A stretch of 64,000 nt of DNA from Pseudorhodoplanes sp049324435 (lineage in GTDB: Bacteria; Pseudomonadota; Alphaproteobacteria; Rhizobiales; Xanthobacteraceae). The DNA is taken from positions 1-64,000 of the forward strand of contig JBMOOQ010000008.1 in assembly GCA_049324435.1 (NCBI GenBank), read 5' to 3'. Position 1 is the stretch's first letter. Each line of letters starts with the position of its first letter. The notes under the pieces are model-generated. The model was given only the letters and a program-made list of their open reading frames with translations. It ran no database searches and had not been told where the DNA came from. Positions 9,701 through 19,312 of this stretch are shown here, one piece after another. The translations under genes and the position numbers were made by a program.

Positions 9701-10433
9701 TTACCGGCGCGCGGCGACCGATGGCTGCAGTACCTTCGAAGCGTGGCGCGCCATCGGGCGCCGTGATAAGACCCTCGGCCTCTGCGTAAACCGGACGGTC
9801 GGCCGGATTGATCGTGAGCTTGATGCGCGAACCATTGGCCTCCGGACGGGAGGTCGCGATGCGGTAGCTGTAGAGCTCACCGTCCATGACGAACGCACCC
9901 TCACCGCGGATCGGGCCGGGCAGCGCCTTGACCTCGCCGTTGAACCAGAGTTTGGACAAGGCGGCGCCAGCGCCGCTTGCCGCATCGGCGAGCTCCAGCC
10001 GCGCATCTTCGATGATGAGCTTGTCGATCGACAGGGCCTGGCTATTCACCCCGGCGAGCGCATTCGGCAACACGGCGCGGCCGTCTTCGGTCAGCGACAG
10101 ACGCATTTCCGGCCCTATCAGGCGCAGTTCGACCGCCTGAAGCTTGCCGGACAGAAACGGCGGCAGCGCGAATTCAATACCCAGCGTCTTGGCGCGGACC
10201 GTCTGCGCATCGCCCGGCTGGCCGATCTCGACACCTGACAAAACCAGCGACGGCGATGGCAGCAGCCGCACCTCCATTGGTCCGGACACACGGACCGGCA
10301 GCCCGACGGCCTTGCTAGCATGCTGTTCGAACGCCGCGCGATGGGCGTTCCAGTCGATAAAATACGGCCCGAGCAACGCCGCGAGCAGCGCCAGAATCGC
10401 GGCAATCGCCAAAGTCAGCAGTGTTGCCTGCAC
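6786..10433 (-). CDS. AsmA family protein, very long
   Basis: A 1215-aa envelope protein of the AsmA/TamB-like group, thought to support outer-membrane lipid or protein homeostasis. An N-terminal membrane anchor (TLLTLAIAAILALLAALLGPYFIDW) is followed by the AsmA-type start (NAHRAAFEQHASKAVGLPVRVSGPMEVRLLPSPSLVLSGVEIG) and a long beta-rich repeat region. The AsmA_2-like part lies near residues 900-1080, then a Pro-rich tail. I prefer the GTG at 10433 because AGGTGG lies 4 nt upstream; a TTG at 10487 is possible. It probably has a periplasmic domain. Paralogues are common, so a specific role cannot be assigned. Confidence 0.87.
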   Translation of the reverse strand: MQATLLTLAIAAILALLAALLGPYFIDWNAHRAAFEQHASKAVGLPVRVSGPMEVRLLPSPSLVLSGVEIGQPGDAQTVRAKTLGIEFALPPFLSGKLQAVELRLIGPEMRLSLTEDGRAVLPNALAGVNSQALSIDKLIIEDARLELADAASGAGAALSKLWFNGEVKALPGPIRGEGAFVMDGELYSYRIATSRPEANGSRIKLTINPADRPVYAEAEGLITAPDGAPRFEGTAAIGRRAPVKGDKGDIAEPWKISARVKATAASALFEQVEYQYGPDERALKLHGTAEAKFGDLPRLDAVMSARSLDADKLLAGAGGAGQPPRAAIAALISAAERIIGPPIPTQIGFGIDTMTLGGGSLQNIRGDIELRHGGEILVTAFEARAPGFTQLQASGKIEKNDGRLSFHGPVAASASDPRAFANWLDGQSASSALPSHSMRFRGDLNVAPDTIAIKRLQAEFDRKAFDGDFSYVFANPAEPARLTATLRADNLDLDAWMDLAASFGAVPDSTQPHDVALSLSLKQVRFSGFDGAGAKVKLTHKAGVLAIDALSIEDIAGLGIDGKGRIDMMARRGTISFDVAVRDSDGLGTLAKRSPAALSELLLRAAQAAVPGKLAGSISVEPASDGNSRAAVSLAGPLGAVNLKLQAALTGQWTDPGKTALVLDGSLDAADVNAVLRLAAAERFLSVPKQAGSYTLSAKGNLDGDITIDTRILSADLDIRASGQVRPFADDARRATLDVAVGKASVIVDGAVAKPVPVSLKTQLVSDALGIRLEDVSASVAGTPVRGRIAVALGDTPQIEGEIRTDTIDVAGLAAAASGASRTDKGDHRWSETPFALLPLPHLSGRLSVSAAQATITPAMQVSKFRTALQFADSNLKFENIAGELLGGRLSGDITIQRAPDALGLQAQIAITDADATQLLFGDGVAPLTGQAALTMRLEGMGRSPRALVGSLNGTGTLVLDRARIAALDPKVFEIAMRSVDQGLPIDAGRVRDLASRSLDAGPLIVPHAEATLTIAAGIARIDTFKARAEAADLAVSGSYDFSDSRIDLRVAMSGPAAGASLQPELAVQLRGPAAKPERALDISALTGWLALRSVDRQAKKLEAIEQGRAIEDAPETPHTEFAAPQKPESATASPRRKPPQSALQPLPPAVEFAPAPERRRILPQTQRAEPQRADPRSELPPTGGANPFPRPIGTPPPPNAVRPSPPQSVRPLF

Positions 10434-10607
10434 GGAACCACCTGAATCGCCCACACCAAAGATGATCCCGGCGCTTCCGCACCGCAAGGCGGAGGCTGTC
10501 GCAGACGTGGCCGGGTGTGAACACTGACCCGAATACCGCCGGCCAGCGGCAAATCTATGGTGCCGGATGCAAGATCGCGTCCACGCTTGCGGCCGGGGTT
10601 GCGTCTG

Positions 10608-12029
10608 TCAGGCGTCGGGGACCAGTTTTCCCGGATTCATGATGTTGTCCGGATCGAGCGCCTGCTTGATCGCCCGCATCGCCGCGAGCGCCGGGGCGCC
10701 GTGTTCAGCGAGGAGATATTTCATCTTGCCCTGCCCGACGCCGTGCTCGCCGGTGCAGGTTCCGCCCATTTTCATAGCGCGGTCCGCAAGCCGCGAGAGG
10801 AACTTCTCGGTCGCAGCCATTTCCTTCGGGTCGTTGCTATCCACCACAAGCGCCACATGAAAGTTGCCGTCGCCGACATGGCCGACAATCGGCCCGAGCA
10901 ATCCGGTCTCCTGGAGGTCGCGCTGGGTCTCGACCACGCATTCGGCGAGCCGGGAGATCGGCACGCAGACATCGCTGGCAAGCGGCTGGCAATTCGGGCG
11001 CAGTGCCTTTGCAGCCCAATAGCCGTCATGACGCGCCTGCCAAAGCCGTGTGCGGTCTTCCGCCTTGGCGGTCCACTCAAATGGGCCGCCGCCGAGATCG
11101 GCGGCGATTTCGCCGAACCGCTGCGACTGCTCGGCAACGCCCGCCTCGCTACCATGGAACTCCAAAAGGAGCAGCGGGCTCTCCGGCAGACTGAGCTTGG
11201 AATAGGCGTTGCACGCCTTCACCTGCACCTCGTCGAGCAGCTCGATGCGGGCAACCGGGATGCCCGACTGGATGGTCAGGATCGTGGCGTTGCAGGCCGC
11301 TTCTACCGACGGGAACGGGCAGATCGCCGCCGCAATTGCCTCCGGGATGCCGTGCAGCTTCAGCGTCAGTTCGGTGATGATGCCGAGCGTGCCTTCGGAG
11401 CCAACGATGAGCCGCGTCAGGTCGTAGCCGGAGGATGATTTGCGCGCGCGTGTCGAGGTGGTCATGACCTCGCCATTGGCGAGTACGACCTTCAGCGCCA
11501 TCACATTGTCGCGCATCGTGCCGTATCGCACCGCATTGGTGCCGGACGCGCGGGTCGCCGCCATGCCCCCCAGCGAAGCATCGGCGCCGGGGTCGATCGG
11601 GAAGAAGAGGCCTTGGTCTCTCAAGGTCTCGTTCAAGAGCTTGCGGGTGACACCGGGCTCGATCACGCAGTCGAGGTCCTCGGCATGGACCGCGATGATC
11701 CGGTTCATATCGCGCACGTCGATCGAGATCCCGCCCTGCGGCGCGTTGACATGGCCTTCCAGCGATGTGCCCGTCCCGAACGGGATCACCGGGACCTTGT
11801 GGCGCGCGCAGATGCGGACCGCGTCCTGAACGTCGGCCGTAGTTTGCGGGAACACCACGGCGTCCGGCGGCTGGTTCTCGATCCAGGTTGTAGTGTGGCC
11901 GTGCTGCTCGCGAACCGCCTGCGAGGTGACAAGCCTGTTGCCGAAACGCTTGGCGAGGTCGCTAATGGCGGCCTCGATTGCACGCGCATCGCGCTTTTGG
12001 TCGGAAAATTTTGCGGCGGCAACGGCCAT
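10608..12029 (-). CDS. FAD-binding oxidase, D-lactate dehydrogenase (cytochrome)/GlcD type
   Basis: Oxidises a 2-hydroxyacid such as D-lactate or glycolate with covalent-free FAD and passes electrons to cytochrome c or quinone. The 473-aa product has the VAO-type FAD domain (VIPFGTGTSLEGHVNAPQGGISIDVRDMNRI, DPGADASLGGMAATRASGTNAVRYGTMRDNV, GSEGTLGIITELTLKL) and the C-terminal domain with VGHVGDGNFH and GTCTGEHGVGQGK, including the metal/substrate His residues. The length is typical for Dld/DLD2. It is divergent from the thioesterase gene, with 159 nt between starts. Confidence 0.9.
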   Translation of the reverse strand: MAVAAAKFSDQKRDARAIEAAISDLAKRFGNRLVTSQAVREQHGHTTTWIENQPPDAVVFPQTTADVQDAVRICARHKVPVIPFGTGTSLEGHVNAPQGGISIDVRDMNRIIAVHAEDLDCVIEPGVTRKLLNETLRDQGLFFPIDPGADASLGGMAATRASGTNAVRYGTMRDNVMALKVVLANGEVMTTSTRARKSSSGYDLTRLIVGSEGTLGIITELTLKLHGIPEAIAAAICPFPSVEAACNATILTIQSGIPVARIELLDEVQVKACNAYSKLSLPESPLLLLEFHGSEAGVAEQSQRFGEIAADLGGGPFEWTAKAEDRTRLWQARHDGYWAAKALRPNCQPLASDVCVPISRLAECVVETQRDLQETGLLGPIVGHVGDGNFHVALVVDSNDPKEMAATEKFLSRLADRAMKMGGTCTGEHGVGQGKMKYLLAEHGAPALAAMRAIKQALDPDNIMNPGKLVPDA

Positions 12030-12188
12030 CGGCGCCTCGTCGAAATCCTGAATGCGCCGACCCTAATGAGGCCGACCGGCGGCTGCAAGGCGCTGCCCGG
12101 CCTGAGTACCCGTGAAACTTTTCGTAAAGTCCAGCCGATTCAGGGGTTTTCGGTTTACAGCTCCGGTGCAGTGCAGCACACTGGCCCG

Positions 12189-12698
12189 ATGTTGGATCGT
12201 AGCGATTTTGAACCTGTTTTCTTTGCGCCGTTCGTGTCGTCGGTAATGTCCGTCGATCCGGCCTGGATCGATCTCAACGGCCATATGAACATGGCCTATT
12301 ACCATGTGCTGTTTGATCGCGGCGTGGACGAGATGTACACGCTGGCCGGCTTCGGCTGGGACTATCTGAAGGAGCGCAATCACTCCTTCTTCACCGCCGA
12401 AGTCCACATCCGCTATCTGCGCGAGGTGAAGGAGACCGATCCGGTCCGGGTGACATTCCAGCTGCTCGGATACGATTCAAAGCGGCTGCACTTTTTCCAG
12501 CAATTGTTTCACGCCACCGGGGGCTGGGTATCCGCGACCTGCGAGAACATGTCGCTCCATATCGACATGGCGGCCCGCAAGGTGGCCCCCTTCCCGCCTG
12601 ACATTCTCAGGCGACTCGGAGAAATCAGAACCTCCCATGGACGGCTTCCCCGCCCGGAAGCTGTCGGCAAGCGCATTGCCATGCCTGAGCCGGCTTGA
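12189..12698 (+). CDS. Acyl-CoA thioesterase, hot-dog (4HBT) fold
   Basis: A 169-aa single hot-dog-domain protein. The catalytic segment is DPAWIDLNGHMNMAYYHVLFDRGVDEMY (the D-x-N-x-H-M motif), followed by HIRYLREVKETDPVRVTFQLLGYDSKRLHFFQQLFH. It belongs to the thioesterase group that includes carnitine-related acyl-CoA thioesterases; the exact acyl group is unknown. The frame is open far upstream over the opposite-strand oxidase, but the ATG at 12189 gives the family start. Confidence 0.85.
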   Translation: MLDRSDFEPVFFAPFVSSVMSVDPAWIDLNGHMNMAYYHVLFDRGVDEMYTLAGFGWDYLKERNHSFFTAEVHIRYLREVKETDPVRVTFQLLGYDSKRLHFFQQLFHATGGWVSATCENMSLHIDMAARKVAPFPPDILRRLGEIRTSHGRLPRPEAVGKRIAMPEPA

Positions 12699-12715
12699 GA
12701 AAGCTTCAGACCGTT

Positions 12716-13189
12716 TCAGTCCCGGTAAAACGGATCGTTGTCGCGGCGCGTTGGCGCATAGCCCATCGCGCTTCCGCCGCCCCGCGGCCGATCGGTGAGA
12801 GCCGCATCAATCGCCCGCAGCCCGTCCTGAGAACCGCGCACGGTCGCCGCCATTGCCGCCCTCGTGTCCGGTCCGGTCGACGGACCGCGCCGGACGTGCA
12901 AGTCGACGGGCTGCGGCGTGTACTGATATTTCGGGGTCGCAACGATCCATACCGGCACCCGGTTCGGATCGAGCTTCGCCTCCTTCAGCGCACGCGCCCG
13001 ACGTTCGGCGGCTTGATCGGCCGCCCCATGCGCAAGAACCGGTCCTTCGCTCGGGCCGACCGGTTCCACGGAGAAAACACTAGAAAGCGCAGCGGCAAGG
13101 ACCGATCCGACGACTGCGATGTAGGAGAGTGCGCCGAGCATGAGTTTCATGCCCTTACGAACGCGCTCGCGAACGCGGTGTTCCGTCAT
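12716..13189 (-). CDS. Hypothetical membrane-anchored protein
   Basis: A 157-aa product. A basic N-terminus (MTEHRVRERVRKGMKLMLG) precedes one hydrophobic helix (residues 15-40); the remainder is polar with AERRARALKEAKLDPNRVPVWIVATPKYQYTPQPVDLHV and is predicted to be periplasmic. No family is recognised. Starts at codon 1 or at the internal Met14/Met17 are both possible. It overlaps the end of the preceding frameshifted gene by 35 nt. Confidence 0.6.
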   Translation of the reverse strand: MTEHRVRERVRKGMKLMLGALSYIAVVGSVLAAALSSVFSVEPVGPSEGPVLAHGAADQAAERRARALKEAKLDPNRVPVWIVATPKYQYTPQPVDLHVRRGPSTGPDTRAAMAATVRGSQDGLRAIDAALTDRPRGGGSAMGYAPTRRDNDPFYRD

Positions 13190-13503
13190 GCCGAAACTTT
13201 TCGCGACTTCGGCTCCGTGTCAGAAGGGCGCGCGCCAACAGCTTAAATGCGGCGGTCACGTCGCCCGACAGGTCGATATTGTCGGGATCGAGTTCGCGAA
13301 TGGACGCACCGGGCAGGAGATGAATGCAAGCCGAGCTCTTCAGTCGGTCCACCATGCCGATGCAGTAGACAGTTGTGGCGGGCTTCCGAATTTCGAACGT
13401 CCACTTCGCCGCATTCTGCGCAATGACCGTTGCGTTACCGCCACGGCCGCCATTCGAAAGCGCATATTGCCGCTACGCAGATCGAGACAATCGACCGGAA
13501 CAT
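13155..13503 (-). pseudogene. Small exported protein broken by a frameshift (or sequencing error)
   Basis: The ATG at 13503 has GGAG 7 nt upstream and encodes a signal-peptide-like start, MFRSIVSICVAAICAF, but this frame stops after 22 codons. A net +1 shift near 13441-13460 joins it to a frame that reads GGNATVIAQNAAKWTFEIRK..., then ...TTVYCIGMVDRLKSSACIHL... and ...DPDNIDLSGDVTAAFKLLAR..., which is protein-like and has no good start of its own until an ATG at 13355. Together this would be a secreted protein of about 115 residues. Function is not recognised. Either a recent pseudogene or a base error. Confidence 0.6.
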
Positions 13504-13654
13504 GACACACTCCACGCAGCGTTCATTGCAAGCCCTAGCATCTGCGCCGCATCTTGCGCGTCGAGCGACGGGATTGTTACCGTATCGTGAGACTCGCAGT
13601 CGTATTGCTTGACAGCGGTCCGCTCACCGATACGCTCTCGCGCTCAAAACAGAC

Positions 13655-13671
13655 GTACCGTATAACGGTAC
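13655..13671. promoter_or_regulatory. 17-bp palindrome abutting a ribosome-binding site (possible operator)
   Basis: GTACCGT-ATA-ACGGTAC is a perfect 7-bp inverted repeat with a 3-nt centre. It ends 1-2 nt before the GGGAGG ribosome-binding site (13673-13678) of the Vgb-like gene and 11 nt before its ATG. The size and symmetry fit a TetR- or GntR-type operator; as RNA it would form a short hairpin next to the ribosome-binding site. No regulator gene is adjacent. Confidence 0.5.
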
Positions 13672-13682
13672 AGGGAGGTTCA

Positions 13683-14630
13683 ATGTCGTCGCCGGCATCT
13701 TCGGCAGCATCGGCGGTGACGCAACACCGCGAAACCCCGCCAATCATCCGAACCTACAAAATACCTTCCGAAAAGTCCGAACCCTACATCTGCATGGAAG
13801 GGCCGGACCGCGCGCTATGGTTCTGCGAAAGCGGCGCCTCGAAGATCGGCCGCTTCGACCCTGCCGATTCATCGTTCCGCGAATTCCCTTTGCCGGTGGA
13901 CAACGCCATGCCGATCGGCATCACTGTCGGCGGCGATGGCAATATGTGGTTCTGCGCCAAGAAGGCGAACAAAATCGGCCGCATCACTATGCGGGGCGAT
14001 ATCACGTTGTTCGATTTGCCGACGCCGAATGCCGGACCGGATGGCACCCTGGTCGGACCGGACGGCAACGTGTGGTTTTCCGAAACCGAGATCAGCCGCA
14101 TCGGACGCATTACGCCGGATGGCAAGGTGACGGAGTTTTCCGATGGCATTTCGCCTGGTGCCCGGCCGCTCTCGATCGCCGAGCGCGATGGTGCGTTGTG
14201 GTTCTCCGAAGCCGCCGGCAACCGCATCGGTCGCATCACGCTGGACGGCAAGGTTACCGAATATCCAATCCCGAGCCACGACAGCCAGCCGCGCGCGATG
14301 GCGACCCATCCGGATGGGACAATCTGGTTCGTGCAAACATCGACCAATGCGCTGGGCCGGATCGACCGCGATGGACGCATCACCGAACACAAGGTGACGA
14401 CGCCGGACTCGTCGCTGCGCGGCGTCTGCGTCGGTGCCGATGGCGACCTCTGGTTCACCGCCAACTTTGCCAACAAAATCGGCCGCATGCGACCGGACGG
14501 CACGATGGTCGGCGAATATCCAATCCCGGTGCCCAACGCAGGCGCCCGCTGCATCGGACCGCATTCAAACGGTCGTCTGTATGTGACATTATTCGATGCC
14601 GGGATGATCGGCGAAGTCATCCCGCAATAG
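13683..14630 (+). CDS. Vgb-like (virginiamycin B lyase family) beta-propeller protein
   Basis: A 315-aa seven-bladed propeller. Repeats of about 42 residues carry the signature GxLWFxExxxNxIGRIxxxGxxxEF (for example LWFCESGASKIGRFD, VWFSETEISRIGRIT, LWFSEAAGNRIGRIT, LWFTANFANKIGRMR). True Vgb lyases linearise streptogramin B. In the sixth blade, where lyases keep Glu and His, this protein reads FTANFAN, so lyase activity is doubtful. Chosen start ATG 13683 has GGGAGG at good spacing; the frame is open upstream to 13554. It is followed by the dienelactone hydrolase 28 nt later. Confidence 0.85.
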   Translation: MSSPASSAASAVTQHRETPPIIRTYKIPSEKSEPYICMEGPDRALWFCESGASKIGRFDPADSSFREFPLPVDNAMPIGITVGGDGNMWFCAKKANKIGRITMRGDITLFDLPTPNAGPDGTLVGPDGNVWFSETEISRIGRITPDGKVTEFSDGISPGARPLSIAERDGALWFSEAAGNRIGRITLDGKVTEYPIPSHDSQPRAMATHPDGTIWFVQTSTNALGRIDRDGRITEHKVTTPDSSLRGVCVGADGDLWFTANFANKIGRMRPDGTMVGEYPIPVPNAGARCIGPHSNGRLYVTLFDAGMIGEVIPQ

Positions 14631-14658
14631 TGTTTCGTTTCGATTTCTGGAGGACAGC

Positions 14659-15390
14659 GTGGCAGTCGAACGCATTAAGTATCAGGCCGGCAATGTGATG
14701 GCGCATGGCGCGCTGGTCTGGAACGACAAGGTCACCACAAAGCGGCCGCTGCTGCTGGTGATGCCGAACTGGCTCGGCGTGACCGATACAATCATCAAAC
14801 GCGCCGAGAAGATGGCGGGCGACAAATATATCGCACTCGTTGCCGACATGTATGGAGAAGGCAAAACGGCAGACGGTCCGCCTGAATCGCAGGACCTGAT
14901 GATGGCGGTGCGGTCCGATCGCGTCGAAGGCCGCAAGCGCGTTAACGCGGCATTGCAGACCCTGATCGCGGAGGGAGGCAAGCGCGGCATCGGCGACACC
15001 TCGAAGAAGGCCGCGGTCGGCTTCTGTTTCGGCGGCGGCAATGTGCTCGAACTTGCGCGCAGCGGTGCCGACCTCGATGCCGTGGTATGCCTGCACGGCG
15101 ACCTCGCAACCACCATGCCGGCCAAAAAAGGCGACATCAAAACCGCGATCTTTGTCATCCACGGCACCAAGGACCCGGTGGCTCCGAAGGCCGACCGCGA
15201 CGCACTCGAAGCCGAACTCGACGGCGCGGAAGCCAACTGGCAAATGCTCGATTTCGGTGGCCGCCTTCATTCATTCTCAGAGGAAGAGACCGACATGCCG
15301 GGCGTCGCGAAATATCATGCCGGCGCGGCGCATCAGACCTATCGCATGCTGGACGACTTCATCCAGGATGCTTTCGCCAAGCGGCTTTAG
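14659..15390 (+). CDS. Dienelactone hydrolase family protein
   Basis: Alpha/beta hydrolase of 243 aa with the DLH triad in place: Cys123 in GFCFGGG, Asp172 in HGTKDP and His204 in GRLHSF. Cys nucleophile rather than Ser is diagnostic. The family hydrolyses dienelactones in aromatic breakdown, but many members act on other esters. The start is GTG with TGGAGGA 6 nt upstream. It is close behind the Vgb-like gene and probably shares its transcript. Confidence 0.88.
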   Translation: MAVERIKYQAGNVMAHGALVWNDKVTTKRPLLLVMPNWLGVTDTIIKRAEKMAGDKYIALVADMYGEGKTADGPPESQDLMMAVRSDRVEGRKRVNAALQTLIAEGGKRGIGDTSKKAAVGFCFGGGNVLELARSGADLDAVVCLHGDLATTMPAKKGDIKTAIFVIHGTKDPVAPKADRDALEAELDGAEANWQMLDFGGRLHSFSEEETDMPGVAKYHAGAAHQTYRMLDDFIQDAFAKRL

Positions 15391-15721
15391 ACAAAGCTGC
15401 AGCAAGCAGCGGATAGCGGCCGCATTGCAGGCCGCTTCCCGATTCGCGCCGGCAGCGGCGATCGTTCACCGCGCCTCGCGACCTAAGCAATCAGCAAAGC
15501 CGGTTCCGATCCTTGGTTCGCTCTCATTGATTGAAAGCCGTCCCGCAGCACGGAGATCTATTCCTGATATATCCAAAAAGGGCGGATTTTCCTCCGTTCG
15601 CGCGATCTTGCCCTTTGCCGCTCCCGCAGTTACTTAAGGCCCGCATTTCCATCATATTCCGCAGGTCCGGCGCGCTCGCGCAGCCGATGCGGGCTTGCCT
15701 GAAAGGCTGAAGAGAAGCGTT
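15391..15721. other. Intergenic stretch without a recognised gene
   Basis: 331 nt between the dienelactone hydrolase and ettA. It contains a GCGGCC/GGCCGC stem just after the hydrolase stop without a T-run, and an AAAGGGC ... GCCCTTT inverted repeat (15577-15583, 15610-15616). No convincing reading frame. It presumably holds the ettA promoter. Confidence 0.5.
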
Positions 15722-17371
<1,650 letters not shown>

Positions 17372-17377
<6 letters not shown>

Positions 17378-17393
17378 CGCCCGCGCGCTACCG
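17372..17393 (+). terminator. Stem-loop overlapping the ettA stop codon
   Basis: CGGTAGCGC-CCGC-GCGCTACCG forms a perfect 9-bp stem with a 4-nt loop that includes the ettA TAG. It sits between convergent genes. There is no T-run, so it may be a weak or Rho-assisted terminator for both strands. Confidence 0.4.
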
Positions 17394-17419
17394 ATATCCG
17401 TTCAATCTGACGTCGCCGA

Positions 17420-17719
17420 TTATTGCGGCTTTGTCTTGGCGGCCGGTTTGGCAGCGGTTTTCGCCGGCTTCTTTGCTGGAGCCTTGGCCGCAACAGGCTG
17501 GCCATTGCGCAGCGCCTTGTCGCGGTCCGCGCCGTAGAACAGGCCGCAGGTCGCCGCTTCCTTCGCGCTCAGTTCGCGGTTCTCCGTCGCGTTGGCATAG
17601 AACGCCGCGAACAGGATTCCGGCCACGCAATACTGTGCGGACGCCGGTCGCGTTGAAGCCGACAATCCCGCCATCGTGATTGCGGCGATAGCGGTCGTGA
17701 CGATCGCTGCCTTCTTCAT
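17420..17719 (-). CDS. Small exported Lys/Ala-rich protein
   Basis: 99 aa. Signal peptide MKKAAIVTTAIAAITMAGLSASTRPASA|Q, a middle segment with two Cys (QYCVAGILFAAFYANATENRELSAKEAATCGLFYG) and a C-terminal tail of KAPAKKPAKTAAKPAAKTKPQ-type repeats, likely disordered and cation-rich. The frame is open upstream to 17968 but the signal peptide fixes the start at 17719. No family known to me; such tails are common in Bradyrhizobium-group periplasmic proteins. Confidence 0.72.
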   Translation of the reverse strand: MKKAAIVTTAIAAITMAGLSASTRPASAQYCVAGILFAAFYANATENRELSAKEAATCGLFYGADRDKALRNGQPVAAKAPAKKPAKTAAKPAAKTKPQ

Positions 17720-17890
17720 GTGCTCCCCCCGATGCTGCCCATTAAAGTAGACCACAGGACTGCAACCTTGTCGCGAAAATTCCAGGGCAATGCCGGGCTT
17801 GTCCCCCGGGGCGGCTATGCGAGAATCGCCTATACCCGCGCCATGGGTGGCGGCATGTGCGCTGCCAAAAAATTGATGAGGTTGCACCTC

Positions 17891-18661
17891 ATGGCCGACT
17901 GGAGCGCCACCCAATACCTGAAATTCGAGGATGAACGCACGCGGCCTGCGCGCGATCTCCTGGCGCAAATTCCGCTGGCAAACCCGCGTAGCGTCTTCGA
18001 CCTCGGCTGCGGACCCGGCAATTCAAGCGAGCTTCTGGTCGCGCGCTTCCCGCAGGCCAAGGTGACCGGCGTCGACTCATCGCCCGACATGCTCCGACAG
18101 GCGAGGAAGCGTCTGCCGCAATGCGCCTTCGTCGAGGCCGATCTGACAGATTGGAGCGCACCTGCCGACGCCGACATTCTGTATTCCAACGCAACCTTCC
18201 AGTGGGTGCCGCAGCATCTTCAGGTGCTGCAGCGGCTTCTGACCGGTCTGAAATCCGGCTCGGTGCTCGCGGTGCAAATGCCTGACAACACCAACGAGCC
18301 GTCGCATGTCTGGATGCGCGAGATCGCGAAGGAGCCGCAATGGCGCGATCTGATAGCGCCCGCGGCGCTCGAACGCGAGGACCTGCCCTCGCCTGAAGAC
18401 TATTACAACGCGCTCCGGCCGCTCTGCGCGCGGCTCGACATCTGGCACACCCATTATCAGCATGCGCTTGCCGGCCCCGAGGCGGTGACCGAGTGGTTCA
18501 AAGGCACGGCGCTTCGGCCCTTTGTCGATCCGTTGACGCCGGACCAGCGTCAGGCTTTCCTCAAGGCCTATACGGCGCGGATCGCAGCCGCCTACCCGGC
18601 ACGCTATGACGGCAAGGTGTTGCTGCGTTTCCCGCGCCTGTTCATCGTGGCTTGCCGTTAA
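17891..18661 (+). CDS. tam: Trans-aconitate 2-methyltransferase
   Basis: SAM-dependent methyltransferase that esterifies trans-aconitate, relieving aconitase inhibition. 256 aa (E. coli Tam 252). The start MADWSATQYLKFEDERTRPARDLL is typical of Tam. SAM motif I is VFDLGCGPGNSSELL, then VTGVDSSPDML and the Tam-like ADILYSNATFQWVPQH. An extended frame upstream (17720) reads through non-family sequence. It is followed 29 nt later by a MOSC-domain gene. Confidence 0.92.
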   Translation: MADWSATQYLKFEDERTRPARDLLAQIPLANPRSVFDLGCGPGNSSELLVARFPQAKVTGVDSSPDMLRQARKRLPQCAFVEADLTDWSAPADADILYSNATFQWVPQHLQVLQRLLTGLKSGSVLAVQMPDNTNEPSHVWMREIAKEPQWRDLIAPAALEREDLPSPEDYYNALRPLCARLDIWHTHYQHALAGPEAVTEWFKGTALRPFVDPLTPDQRQAFLKAYTARIAAAYPARYDGKVLLRFPRLFIVACR

Positions 18662-18690
18662 TTGCCAGCATTCATTCTAGAGGCTTCGTA

Positions 18691-19293
18691 TTGACTACAC
18701 TGCAATCATTGCCCGGCTGCAACGTCAAAGGGCTGTGCGAAGCCCTGTTCGTGGAAGCCGATCCGCATCCGGAAACGCGAGCCGTCTCCGAAATTGCGCT
18801 CGACCTTAAGGGCATTCCCGGTACGCGCCATTATGGCTTCACCCGCAAGGCGGGACCGCGCGAGCCCTGGTACAAGCGCGGCATGGAAATGCGCTCGGGG
18901 CGCCAGATCACTGCGGTATCGCGCGAAGACCTTGCAGCGATCGCCGCAGCAATGCAGGTCGAGCGCATCGCGCCGGAATGGATCGGTGCCAATATCCTGG
19001 TCTCGGGCATCCCGCACTTTACGCAGCTGCCACCCGGGACCCGGATCGCGTTCGCCGAGGCGACGATCGTCGTCGAAGCTCCGAACGCACCGTGCCGGAT
19101 CGCGGGCAAGGCGATCGCCCGGCACCTGACGCCGGGTGCCGCGCCGGGCGGGCTCGACCTGGCCTTTCCGGCAAAGGCCAAGGGACTGCGCGGCGTCGTC
19201 GCCTCGGTCGAGCGGCCGGGTACGATCCGGGCGGGCGAACCGGTCACCGTCAAGGTCCCGCCGCAAACGCTATGGCAGTCTGACCGAATGTGA
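18691..19293 (+). CDS. MOSC domain protein
   Basis: 200 aa, single MOSC (molybdenum cofactor sulfurase C-terminal) domain. Conserved features are GLPGTRHYG-like GIPGTRHYGFTRKAG, the arginine-rich RQITAVSREDL and the cysteine in APCRIAGKAI, which in the family carries or transfers sulfur to Mo cofactor. TTG at 18691 with TAGAGG 7 nt upstream is the likely start; TTG 18652 inside tam is the alternative. Substrate unknown. Confidence 0.83.
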   Translation: MTTLQSLPGCNVKGLCEALFVEADPHPETRAVSEIALDLKGIPGTRHYGFTRKAGPREPWYKRGMEMRSGRQITAVSREDLAAIAAAMQVERIAPEWIGANILVSGIPHFTQLPPGTRIAFAEATIVVEAPNAPCRIAGKAIARHLTPGAAPGGLDLAFPAKAKGLRGVVASVERPGTIRAGEPVTVKVPPQTLWQSDRM

Positions 19294-19312
19294 CGAAGGA
19301 GGATTTGCAGGC

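Noticed and set aside
9210..10238. Plus-strand frame of 342 codons
   Set aside because: Antisense to the AsmA-like gene, no recognisable domain.
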